Shown here: positions 34,250 to 44,800 of the stretch, in pieces
Numbering within the stretch: position 1 is the stretch's first letter
How the letters are laid out: the number at the start of each line of letters is the position of its first letter
The notes under the pieces: generated by a model
What the model was told of the DNA's origin: nothing
Seen by the model: the letters and a program-made list of their open reading frames with translations, nothing else
Database searches by the model: none
Assembly: GCF_016919245.1 (NCBI RefSeq)
Contig: NZ_JAFEJA010000001.1
Location: forward strand, 5,915,501-5,979,500
DNA from: Streptomyces zhihengii
GTDB lineage: Bacteria; Actinomycetota; Actinomycetes; Streptomycetales; Streptomycetaceae
Length of the DNA stretch: 64,000 nucleotides
Direction of reading: 5' to 3'
Position numbers and translations under genes: made by a program

Positions 34250-35068
34250 TCAGGCGAGCGGCTCCTGGAGTTCGGTCACCCACTTCGCCGTGTCCGGCGG
34301 GCACTCCAGGTACACCTCCCGCGCGTACCCGGCGGAGGTGTGGCCGCCGGCGTCGATCCACTGGGCCAGACTCTGCGAGGTCGTCAGCACGTCGTCCATC
34401 GGGCCGCGGTGCACGATCGTCGCCGCGCGCTCCACGGCCGGCAGGTCGACGACGTCGAAGTCCGGCCCTGCGGAGGTGTCCCGGGGGACGGTGCAGCCCG
34501 CGTGGACGAGGATGGCGCCGCCGCCCTCCGGGGCGTCCTCGTAGTACGCGACCCCCGGACCGCACGGGGCGATCCCGGCCTCGGACAGCCGGCGGTACAG
34601 CTCCTCGTACAGCGGGCCGATCACCGGGCCGATGTGTTCCGGCTGGTAGCTCGCCGCGATGCCCGACAGCTCGGCGACGCGCACCGGAGGGATGTTCTTG
34701 ATCATGATGTCCTGGGTGGGCATGTGCCCCTCGCTCTCGATGGACCGGAGCCTCGCCTCGACCTGCCGCAGCCGTGCCGCCGCCGCGGCGATGGCCTCCT
34801 CCAGCTCGGCCCGGCGCAGCGCGAGCATCCCCCGCAGCTCGTCCGGGCCCGGCCGGTCCTGAAGGATCCGGCGCACCTGCTCCAGCGTGAAGCCGAGATC
34901 CTTGAGGGCGACGATGCGGTTGAGCCGCGCGAGCTGGGCCGCCGAGTAGTGGCGGTAGCCCGTGAACGGGTCGGTGCGCTCGGGGCGCAGCAGCCCGATG
35001 GCGTCGTAGTGGCGCAGCATCCGGGCCGACACGCGGCCGTGCCTGGCGAAGTCTCCGATGGTGAACAT
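34250..35068 (-). CDS. MerR-family regulator with GyrI-like effector domain
   Basis: 272 residues. MerR winged helix at 1-70 (MFTIGDFARHGRVSARMLRHYD, GYRHYSAAQLARL), a dimerisation helix (75-115) and a GyrI/AraC-effector-like domain at 120-272 (IPPVRVAELSGIAASYQPE ... FDVVDLPAVERAATIVHRG). This is the BmrR/TipA-like multidrug-sensing layout, so a small hydrophobic or cationic ligand is likely. Divergent from the kinase gene, 178 bp apart. Its own target may be elsewhere, since no exporter is adjacent. Confidence 0.93.
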   Translation of the reverse strand: MFTIGDFARHGRVSARMLRHYDAIGLLRPERTDPFTGYRHYSAAQLARLNRIVALKDLGFTLEQVRRILQDRPGPDELRGMLALRRAELEEAIAAAAARLRQVEARLRSIESEGHMPTQDIMIKNIPPVRVAELSGIAASYQPEHIGPVIGPLYEELYRRLSEAGIAPCGPGVAYYEDAPEGGGAILVHAGCTVPRDTSAGPDFDVVDLPAVERAATIVHRGPMDDVLTTSQSLAQWIDAGGHTSAGYAREVYLECPPDTAKWVTELQEPLA

Positions 35069-35246
35069 GACGTCTCCCAGTGCACGGGTTCACACGGTGT
35101 CAGGGTCAAGGATCGCCTCCCGTCCTCCCGTCCTCCCGCCAGGGCCGCCCGGGACACCGGATCGCGCGGCGACGGTGTCCGTCCGTGCTCGGACGGACAC
35201 AGAAGGCATACTGGGGACCCTGTCGCGTCGGTGGGGAGGGCGGGGT

Positions 35247-37277
<2,031 letters not shown>

Positions 37278-37367
37278 CCAGCCGCGCCGTCCCGTGCCGC
37301 CGCCCCAGGCGGCACACCGCGGGACGGCGGCCCGCCCCGGCGTCGGAGGGGCGGCACGTCCACCGCG

Positions 37368-37545
37368 CGGCTTCACCGGAGCACGGCGGTACGCGCCCTC
37401 CCGGAAGGCGGTCCGCGACCGGCACGGCTTCACCCGCGTACGGCGGCACGCGCCCTCCCGGAAGGCGGTCCGCGCCCGGCGCGGCTCCACCGGAGCACGG
37501 TGGCACGCGCCCGGCGCGGCTCCCCGGGCACGCCGCAGGGGCCGC
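37368..37545. repeat. 57-bp tandem repeats
   Basis: Units start at 37368, 37425 and 37482, with a shortened one at 37517. Each contains GCGGCTTCACC and, in the full units, ACGCGCCCTCCCGGAAGGCG. Confidence 0.88.
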
Positions 37546-37567
37546 CCGGGAAGGGCGGCCCCTGCGG
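37533..37567. terminator. Hairpin terminator of aceE (distal)
   Basis: Perfect 15-bp inverted repeat (37533-37547 and 37553-37567), 5-nt loop. Confidence 0.87.
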
Positions 37568-37581
37568 GACAGCGGCGGGTG

Positions 37582-37606
37582 CCGGGCGGGCCGAGGGCCC
37601 GCCCGG
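37582..37606. terminator. Hairpin terminator of aceE (proximal)
   Basis: Perfect 11-bp inverted repeat CCGGGCGGGCC/GGCCCGCCCGG with 3-nt loop, 5 bp past the aceE stop. Confidence 0.82.
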
Positions 37607-37611
37607 GCTCC

Positions 37612-40293
37612 CTACAGGCCGTAGCGCTCGCGCGCCTCCTTCACGGCGGACGCCGGCACCTCGCCCCGCTTGGCGAGCTGCGCCAGCGCGGCGACCGTGA
37701 CCGACTGCGGGTCGACGCCGAAGTGGCGGCGGGCGGCGTCACGGGTGTCCGACAGACCGAAGCCGTCCGTGCCCAGCGACGACCAGTCCTGCTCCACCCA
37801 CTGGCTGATCTGGTCCGGCACCTGGCGCATCCAGTCGGACACCGCCAGCACCGGGCCGGGAGCGCCGGCCAGCGCCTGGGTGACGTACGGGACGCGCTCC
37901 TCGCCGCGGAGCAGCGCCTCGTCCGCCTCCAGGGCGTCCCGGCGCAGCTCGCTCCAGGAGGTCGCGGACCACACGTCGGCCGCCACGTTCCAGTCCTTGG
38001 CCAGCAGCTCCTGGGCCTCCAGGGCCCAGTGGATCGCCGTACCCGAGGCGAGGAGCTGCAGGCGCGGCGCGTCCGCGCCGGCCGAGCCCTCGTTGAAGCG
38101 GTACAGGCCCTTGACGATGCCCTCCTCCACGCCCTCCGGCATGGCGGGCTGCGGCTTCGGCTCGTTGTAGACCGTCAGGTAGTAGAAGACGTCCGAGTCC
38201 TCGCCCGGGGCGGTCTCCCCATACATCCGCCGCAGACCGTCCTTGACGATCACCGCGATCTCGTACGCGAACGCGGGGTCGTAGTTGAGCGACGCCGGGT
38301 TGGTGGCGGCGATCAGGTGCGAATGGCCGTCGGCGTGCTGGAGACCCTCACCGGTCAGCGTGGTGCGGCCGGCCGTCGCGCCGACGATGAAGCCCTTGCC
38401 GAGCTGGTCGGCGAGCTGCCACATCTGGTCGCCGGTCCGCTGCCAGCCGAACATCGAGTAGAAGATGTAGAACGGGATCATCGTCTCGCCGTGCGTCGCG
38501 TACGACGTGGCGGCGGCGATGAAGTCGGCCATGGCGCCGGCCTCGGTGATCCCCTCGTTGAGGATCTGGCCGTCCTTGGCCTCCTTGTAGTACATGAGCT
38601 GGTCGCGGTCGACCGGCTCGTACGTCTGGCCCATCGGCGAGTAGATGCCCGCGGACGGGAACAGGGACTCCATGCCGAAGGTGCGCGCCTCGTCGGGCAC
38701 GATCGGCACCCAGCGCTTCCCGGTCCGCTTGTCGCGCATCAGGTCCTTGACCAGGCGGACGAACGCCATGGTCGTGGCCATCTCCTGCTTGCCGGAGCCC
38801 TTCTTCAGAGCGGCGAACGCGCGCTCCTCCGGCTCGGGCAGCGGGCCGACGGCGTGCATCCGGCGGGCCGGGGCGGGGCCGCCGAGGGCGGCGCGGCGCT
38901 CCTGGAGGTAGCGCACCTCGGGGGAGTCGGCGCCGGGGTGGCCGTAGGGCACCAGGCCGTCGGTGAAGGCGCTGTCGGCGATGGGGAGCCCGAGCAGGTC
39001 GCGCATGCCCTTGAACTCGTCGGCCGTCAGCTTCTTCATCTGGTGGTTGGCGTTCTTGGACTCGAAGCCCTTGCCGAGCGTGAAGCCCTTGACCGTCTGG
39101 GCCAGGATCACGGTCGGCGCGCCCTTGTGCGCCAGCGCCGCCTTGTACGCCGCGTACACCTTGCGGGCCTCGTGGCCGCCGCGGGAGGTGTGGAAACACT
39201 CGGCGATCTTGGCGTCCGTCAGCAGCTTCGCCATCTCGACGAGGGCCGGCTCGGCGCCGAAGAAGTGCTCGCGGATGTAGGCCGCGTCGCGGGTTGCGTA
39301 CGTCTGGAACTGCGCGTCCGGCACCTCGCGCAGGCGGCGCACCAGGGCGCCCGTGGTGTCGAGCTGGAACAGCTCGTCCCAGGCCGAGCCCCACAGCGAC
39401 TTGACGACGTTCCAGCCGGCGCCGCGGAACTGGGCCTCCAGCTCCTGCACGATCTTGAAGTTGGCGCGGACCGGACCGTCGAGGCGCTGCAGGTTGCAGT
39501 TGATGACGAAGGTCAGGTTGTCCAGGCGCTCGCGGGAGGCGAGGGCGAGTGCGGCCGTCGACTCGGGCTCGTCCATCTCGCCGTCACCGAGGAACGCCCA
39601 GACGTGGGAGTTCGCCGTGTCCTTGATGCCGCGGCCCTGGAGGTAGCGGTTGAACCGGGCCTGGTAGATCGCCGACAGCGGGCCGAGGCCCATGGAGACG
39701 GTCGGGAACTCCCACAGCCAGGGCAGCCGGCGCGGGTGCGGGTACGAGGGGAGGCCGTTGCCGCCGGACTCCTGGCGGAAGTTGTCGAGGTGCGCCTCGG
39801 TGAGGCGGCCGTCGAGGAAGGCGCGGGCGTAGATGCCGGGGGAGGCGTGGCCCTGGATGTAGAGCTGGTCGCCGCTGCCGTCCCCCTCCTTGCCCCGGAA
39901 GAAGTGGTTGAAGCCGGTCTCGTAGAGCCAGGCCGCGGAGGCGAAGGTGGCGATGTGGCCGCCGACGCCGAAGCGGGAGCCGCGGGTCACCATGGCGGCC
40001 GCGTTCCAGCGGTTCCACGCGGTGATGCGGGCTTCCATCTCCTCGTCGCCGTCGAGCGCGGGCTCGGCGGCGGTGGGGATGGTGTTGACGTAGTCCGTCT
40101 CCAGCAGCCGCGGCAGGGCGATGCCCGCCTGCTCGGCGTGCTGGAGCGTGCGGCGCATCAGGTACGCGGCGCGGTGCGGGCCGGCGTGCTCCGCGACGGC
40201 ACCGAGGGACGCCGCCCACTCGGCGGTTTCCTCGGCGTCGCGGTCCGGGAGCTGGTCGAGCTCGCTCGGAAGCTTGCCTACGGGGTCGGTCAT
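37612..40293 (-). CDS. aceE: Pyruvate dehydrogenase E1 component, homodimeric type
   Basis: 893 residues, the normal length for AceE. ATG 40293 is preceded by GGAAGG at 8 nt. Decarboxylates pyruvate with thiamine diphosphate and passes the acetyl group to lipoyl-E2. Seen in the sequence: SRFGVGGHIATFASAAWLY, the ThDP/Mg site GDGEMDEPES followed by FVINCNLQRLDGPVR, HTSRGGHEARKVYAAY, and TFGMESLFPSAGIYSP in the pyrimidine-binding half. In actinobacteria it works with a shared E2 (here SucB) and Lpd, both encoded in this window. A palindromic operator overlaps its promoter, and a GntR-type gene follows upstream. Confidence 0.98.
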   Translation of the reverse strand: MTDPVGKLPSELDQLPDRDAEETAEWAASLGAVAEHAGPHRAAYLMRRTLQHAEQAGIALPRLLETDYVNTIPTAAEPALDGDEEMEARITAWNRWNAAAMVTRGSRFGVGGHIATFASAAWLYETGFNHFFRGKEGDGSGDQLYIQGHASPGIYARAFLDGRLTEAHLDNFRQESGGNGLPSYPHPRRLPWLWEFPTVSMGLGPLSAIYQARFNRYLQGRGIKDTANSHVWAFLGDGEMDEPESTAALALASRERLDNLTFVINCNLQRLDGPVRANFKIVQELEAQFRGAGWNVVKSLWGSAWDELFQLDTTGALVRRLREVPDAQFQTYATRDAAYIREHFFGAEPALVEMAKLLTDAKIAECFHTSRGGHEARKVYAAYKAALAHKGAPTVILAQTVKGFTLGKGFESKNANHQMKKLTADEFKGMRDLLGLPIADSAFTDGLVPYGHPGADSPEVRYLQERRAALGGPAPARRMHAVGPLPEPEERAFAALKKGSGKQEMATTMAFVRLVKDLMRDKRTGKRWVPIVPDEARTFGMESLFPSAGIYSPMGQTYEPVDRDQLMYYKEAKDGQILNEGITEAGAMADFIAAATSYATHGETMIPFYIFYSMFGWQRTGDQMWQLADQLGKGFIVGATAGRTTLTGEGLQHADGHSHLIAATNPASLNYDPAFAYEIAVIVKDGLRRMYGETAPGEDSDVFYYLTVYNEPKPQPAMPEGVEEGIVKGLYRFNEGSAGADAPRLQLLASGTAIHWALEAQELLAKDWNVAADVWSATSWSELRRDALEADEALLRGEERVPYVTQALAGAPGPVLAVSDWMRQVPDQISQWVEQDWSSLGTDGFGLSDTRDAARRHFGVDPQSVTVAALAQLAKRGEVPASAVKEARERYGL

Positions 40294-40383
40294 GATCGCC
40301 GCCTTCCGGACAGGAGGGGGGTGGAGATAAGGGGGTGCCGTGTCTGGCAGGACAGGGCGAGCGGGTCGGTGGACCCGCCGAAG

Positions 40384-40413
40384 ACTGTAAGTCTCTGATC
40401 GATGATCGATCAA
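40384..40413 (-). promoter_or_regulatory. aceE promoter with overlapping palindromic operator
   Basis: On the minus strand, TTGATC (40413-40408) and TACAGT (40389-40384) form -35 and -10 hexamers with an 18-bp spacer. A perfect 17-bp palindrome TGATCGATGATCGATCA (40396-40412) covers the -35 and spacer, so a bound repressor would block RNA polymerase. The adjacent FadR-type GntR gene is the natural candidate. Confidence 0.65.
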
Positions 40414-40755
40414 AGCCTGGGGAGAAATTGGCATCCGGTGCCGCAAAAGTGGGCACGCGGTGCCGGGGCAAATGCCCCCGTAACGCCCCCTTTCCCGGGG
40501 GCGTCCCCCGGGGGCGAGCCCTCGCGCACCTCCCGCCCCAGAGGGCGACCCCGGCCTCGCCGGGGCGCCTCGCCGGGCCGCGCGGGCAACCTCAGCCGCG
40601 CCAGGCGGGCAACCTCAGCCTCGCCGGGCGGGCAACTCTGACCTTGCTGGGCCGCCTCGCCTGGCGGGCAGCTCCAGCCTCGCCGGCGTTTGAGGCGCGG
40701 GGTGCGGGGCGGAGCCCCGCCGGAGTGGGTCGCGTTCAGGGGCCCGGCTGCGGGC

Positions 40756-40990
40756 CGGTGGTTGCGGCACGGCCTGCGGCCGGTGTCCTCAAGCGCCGGA
40801 CGGGCTGGAGTGGGGTGGGTCGCGGGCGCGTGCCCGGGTGCGCGTCGGTGGTTGCGGCACGGCCTGCGGCCGGTGTCCTCAAGCGCCGGACGGGCTGGAG
40901 TGGGGTGGGTCGCGGGCGCGTGCCCGGGTGCGCGTCGGTGGTGGCGGCACGGCCTGCGGCCGTCGTCCTCAAGCGCCGGACGGGCTGGAA
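40756..40990. repeat. 90-bp tandem repeat, two and a half copies
   Basis: Copies start at 40756, 40846 and 40936 (third truncated). Each carries CCTCAAGCGCCGGACGGGCT, which is the reverse complement of the repeat core seen at 7.4 kb and 40.68 kb, slightly diverged. Confidence 0.92.
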
Positions 40991-41092
40991 CGGCAGCCCC
41001 GCACGGGTCGGTAAGGCAGCCCCGGACGGGCTGGAACGGCAGTCCCGCACGGCTCGGTAACGCAGCCCCGCGCGAGCTGAAAAGCAGCCCCG
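40985..41092. repeat. About 23-bp tandem repeat, five copies
   Basis: Degenerate units of GGCTGGAACGGCAGCCCCG and GCTCGGTAACGCAGCCCCG run directly to the GntR stop codon at 41094. Confidence 0.82.
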
Positions 41093-41093
41093 G

Positions 41094-41717
41094 CTATGCG
41101 CGCGGGGCGCAGCCGAGGACGTGGGCCTTGACGAGGGCGCCGATCTCCGGGTCCCGCCGCCGGAACGCCTCCACCAGGTCCTGGTGCTCCTCCGCGTAGG
41201 ACTTCTGCACCGTCCCCAGCCACCGGATCGACAGCGCCGTGAAGACCTCGATCCCGAGGCCCTCCCAGGTGTGCAGCAGCACACTGTTGCCCGCCGCCTT
41301 CACCAGCTCCCGGTGGAACGCCACCGTGTGCCGCACCTGGGCCGTGCCGTCGGCGTGGCGGTCCGCCTCGTAGAGGGCCGTCACATGGGGCTCCAGCGCC
41401 GAGCAGTCCGCCGCGAGCCGCTCCGCCGCAAGCTCCGCGGCGATCTGCTCCAGACCGGCCCGGACGGGGTAGCTCTCCTCCAGGTCCGCGGCCGTCAGAT
41501 TCCGCACCCGCACGCCCTTGTTGGGCGCCGACTCGATGAGCCGCAGCGACTCCAGCTCCCGCAGCGCCTCGCGCACCGGCGTCTGGGAGACCTCCAGCTC
41601 CGTGGCGATGCGGCGCTCGACGATCCGCTCCCCGGGCTTCCAGCGCCCGCTGACGATCCCCTCCACGATGTGCTCGCGGATCTGGTCGCGCAGCGAGTGG
41701 ACGACGGGGACGGTCAT
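41094..41717 (-). CDS. GntR-family transcriptional regulator (FadR subfamily)
   Basis: 207 residues from ATG 41717; GAGGAG stands 7 nt upstream. Winged helix at about 8-75 (SLRDQIREHIVEGIVSGRWKPGERIVERRIATELEVSQTPVREALRELE) and an all-helical FCD ligand domain at about 85-200. FCD domains bind carboxylates such as lactate, pyruvate or long-chain acyl-CoA, often through a metal. Its position beside aceE and the palindrome in the aceE promoter suggest it controls pyruvate dehydrogenase, like PdhR; this is inference. Confidence 0.93.
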   Translation of the reverse strand: MTVPVVHSLRDQIREHIVEGIVSGRWKPGERIVERRIATELEVSQTPVREALRELESLRLIESAPNKGVRVRNLTAADLEESYPVRAGLEQIAAELAAERLAADCSALEPHVTALYEADRHADGTAQVRHTVAFHRELVKAAGNSVLLHTWEGLGIEVFTALSIRWLGTVQKSYAEEHQDLVEAFRRRDPEIGALVKAHVLGCAPRA

Positions 41718-41818
41718 GAATGCGCTCCTCACCAGATGGCCGACGCCGAGGTTACCGGAGAGGAATCCCCCCGCACCCTCCGTGGCAGCGCCGCGCCGCC
41801 GCGGCCCCCGGGGCGCGC

Positions 41819-41851
41819 TCCCGGCCCGGCGGGGGCGCCGCGGGGCCGGGA
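41819..41851. terminator. Hairpin downstream of the caspase-NTPase gene
   Basis: 9-bp inverted repeat TCCCGGCCC/GGGCCGGGA with a 15-nt loop, 13 bp past the stop. Confidence 0.55.
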
Positions 41852-41863
41852 ACCCGCACGTCG

Positions 41864-44800
41864 TCAGGGTGCGGACGGCTCCGCGGGGGCCACGGGCTCC
41901 TCGGCCACCACCGACCGCAGCAGAGCGGTCAACTCGGCCGTGTGACGCGGATAACGGCCGATCAGGGCCGCGATCTCGGTCACTGCCCCGGCGCGCGCCT
42001 CCGGCCCCGGCGCCGCCGCCACGGGCGGGCCGGCGCCCTCGCCCGAGAGGATCGCGGCCACGGCCCGGTGCACGTCCGCCGCGAAGGCGTCGCCGAACTG
42101 GTCCCGCTCCAGCACCGCGCACAGGTCGAGGGTCTCGGTGTCCGGCGTCTCCCCGGAGCAGGCGCGCTCGATCCGGCGGCGCAGCGCCGCGCGGTCCTCC
42201 GCGCAGCGATACGCGTCCTCGACACCGTCGAGGACGGCGAGATGGAGCAGGGCGTACCGCAGTGTCCTGGTCGTCCCGCTGCGGGCGGTCAGGACCACCA
42301 GGGCGTTCGGATCGACCAGGGTGTCTGCGTGCCGCACCAGCAGGTCGCGCGACTCCCGCAGCGTCCCCGCGGCCGCCCAGGTGTCGAGGTGCTCGACCAG
42401 CAGATGGAGATGGAACGCGAGGTCCGGACCGTGCCGGACGGCGGCGCTCCACAGCTCCAGATGCGTGGCGACCTCCGGCTGGATCAGGGTCAGTTCCCGC
42501 AGCGCCGTTCCGGCCTGCCGGGAGCGCAGCCACCGGTGCCCGTCCCAGTAGGCGCGGGAGGACGCCCAGTCCTCGCAGTCGAACCAGCCCATCAGGGTGT
42601 CCATGGCGTGGGCGGGCAGATCGAGCCAGTCCGGCGTCCGGGCCGCCCACGGGCCTGCCTGCCGCACCAGTCGGCGGACCAGCCGGGCTTCCGCCCTGCC
42701 GCGCCCGGCGTGGTGCCGCAGCAGCTGACGGGCCTGGAAGACATGGGCGGGGTCCGGCTCCCGGGTGTCACCGGCGCCCCCCGCGTCCCGCTCCGTCCCC
42801 GTCCCCGACTCCGTTTCCTTACCCGTCCCCGCCCGGTCGGGGCAGGCGAGGGACACCAGCTCCCGTACGGCGTCCTCCGCCGGCCCCGAGCGGAGCAGGC
42901 ACCCCAGGCGGAACATCCGCAGCCTGCGGTGGGCCGCCGGATGCCCGGCGACCGCGCGTTCGGCCCGCAGGACCGGGGCGAGCAGCGCCCCGGGGTCGCC
43001 CGCCGCGCCGAGGATCTGCTCCAGCCCGGCCAGCGCCTCCGTCAGGGCGCTCACATGGGCGCGGGGGTCGGCCTCGGCGCAGGCGGTCAGCAGGGCGACG
43101 GCCTCCTCGCCCGCGGCCCGGGCGCCGTCGGGGTCGCCCAGCTCGCGGAGCCGTCGCCCGAGCATGCCCACCGCCGACCCCAGCGGCGCGGTCCAGTGGC
43201 CCGGTTCGTCCTCGGCAAGCTCCCGGAACATCCGCACCGCCTCGCGGACCGCTTCCAGCGACTCCCGCTGCCGGGAGGTCTCCGCGAGCCGGAGCGACAG
43301 GTTGTACCAGGTGTTCGACAGCGCCGTGAGCCGGGCCCTCGGGTCGCCCGCCGTGAGCTCCAGCTCCATGTCGAGGGACTCCCGGGTGACCGCGAGCGCC
43401 TCCTCGTGCGCGCCGGTGCACGCCAGGCGGATGCCCAGGTTGCCCAGCGACCGGGCGAGGCCGTCCCGGTACCGTGCCGGCTGGTCCCCGGCCAGCCGCC
43501 GGTAGAGGGCGACGGCGTCGCGCGCGTAGGGGAGCGCGCGGCTCCAGGCCCCGAGATCGGACAGCCGGTTGCCCAGGGCGTCGCAGGTCAGGGCCAGGTC
43601 GCCGAGGTGGACGTCGGGCAGGGCCGCCGCGAGCCGCCGGTACAGGTCGAGGGCCTCCGTGGTCGCCTCGATCGCGGCGACGGTCTCGCCCGCGTCGGCG
43701 TACTGGTTGCCGAGGTTGTTCAGGCACAGGGCCAGGTCCGCGAGGTGGGCGACGGGATCGCGCCGGGCCGCCGGACGGAGCAGCTCGACGCTCTCGGCGC
43801 CCGCCGCGAGGGCCGCCCGGTAGTCCCCCCGTCTGCCGAGCGCACTGGCCAGCGTGCTCAGCGAGAGCGCGAGCCGCCTGGCCCCGGCCGCCGGGTCGTC
43901 GGCGGCCAGGGCACGGTCGAGGGCGACCGCCTCCTGTACGTGGACCAGCGACTCCCGGTGCTCCCCGGCCCCCAGCAGCCGCCCGGCGTACACGCCGAGC
44001 GCGTCCGACAGCACGGCCCGGCCGGCCTCGGGATCGTCCTCGGCCACCCGGCGCGCCGCCGCCAGCCCCTCCCCGGCGCGGGCGAGGGCCTCGCGGTCGC
44101 GCCCCGCGGAGCCCAGCAGCACCGCCAGGTTGCCCAGCGACTTCGCCAGCCGCGGCAGGTGGTCGCCGGGGCGGTCGGCGGCCGGGGCCCGGTGGAGGTC
44201 CACCGACTCCTCGGCGGCGGCGAGGGCTTCGGCCCCCCGCCCGACCCGGTCGAGGCGGACCGCGAGGTCGCCGAGGGCCGCCGCCAGGAGGAACAGGTGC
44301 GCGGCGGGGGCGTCCGCCGCCAGTCGGCGGGCCAGGGCGACGGCCTCCTCGCAGGCGGCGAGTGCCTCGCCGTAGCGGCCCGCCGCCCCGAGGTGGGCCG
44401 CATGGTTGATCAGGAACTGTGCCAGCAGCGGCAGATGGACGGACGGCCGCTGGTCCGCCAGCCGCCGGCAGAGGCCGACGGCCTCCTCCGTCACGGCCGT
44501 CGCCGCCTCGGGTTCACCCGCTTCGGACAGCCGGGCGGCCAGGTTGACGAGGTAGGAGGGCAGCCCGTGCGCGAAGGCGTCCGGATCCCCGGCGGCGAGC
44601 TCGCGCTGGACGTCCGCCGCCTCCCGGGCCGCCTCCAGGGCCCCCGCCCGGTCACCGGCGGCGGCCAGCCGGTGCGCCAGGCCGTCGAGTGCGTGGGCCA
44701 GCCCGGCCCGGTACGGCCCCGGGTCGGCGGCGGCGAGTTCCCGTTGCAGGGCCGCCGCCTCCCGCGCGGCCGCGACGGCCTCGCCGTCGCGGCCGGTGCC

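Larger units (their letters stand above)
37278..37611. other. 334-bp gap between kinase and aceE stops
   Basis: Between convergent genes. Filled by a 57-bp tandem repeat array and two hairpins listed separately. No gene. Confidence 0.75.
40414..41093. other. 680-bp repeat-rich gap between aceE promoter and GntR stop
   Basis: No gene recognised. From 40540 to 40690 there are loose repeats of GGGCAACCTCAGCCTCGCCG ending in one copy of the dispersed core CTCGCCGGCGTTTGAGG; then the 90-bp array (40756-40990) and a 23-bp array (40985-41092). A small CCCGGGGG/CCCCCGGG hairpin lies near 40495. Confidence 0.75.

Noticed and set aside
40756..40990. Regular repeats considered as a CRISPR array
   Set aside because: Units are directly adjacent 90-bp copies without variable spacers, and no cas genes are present.
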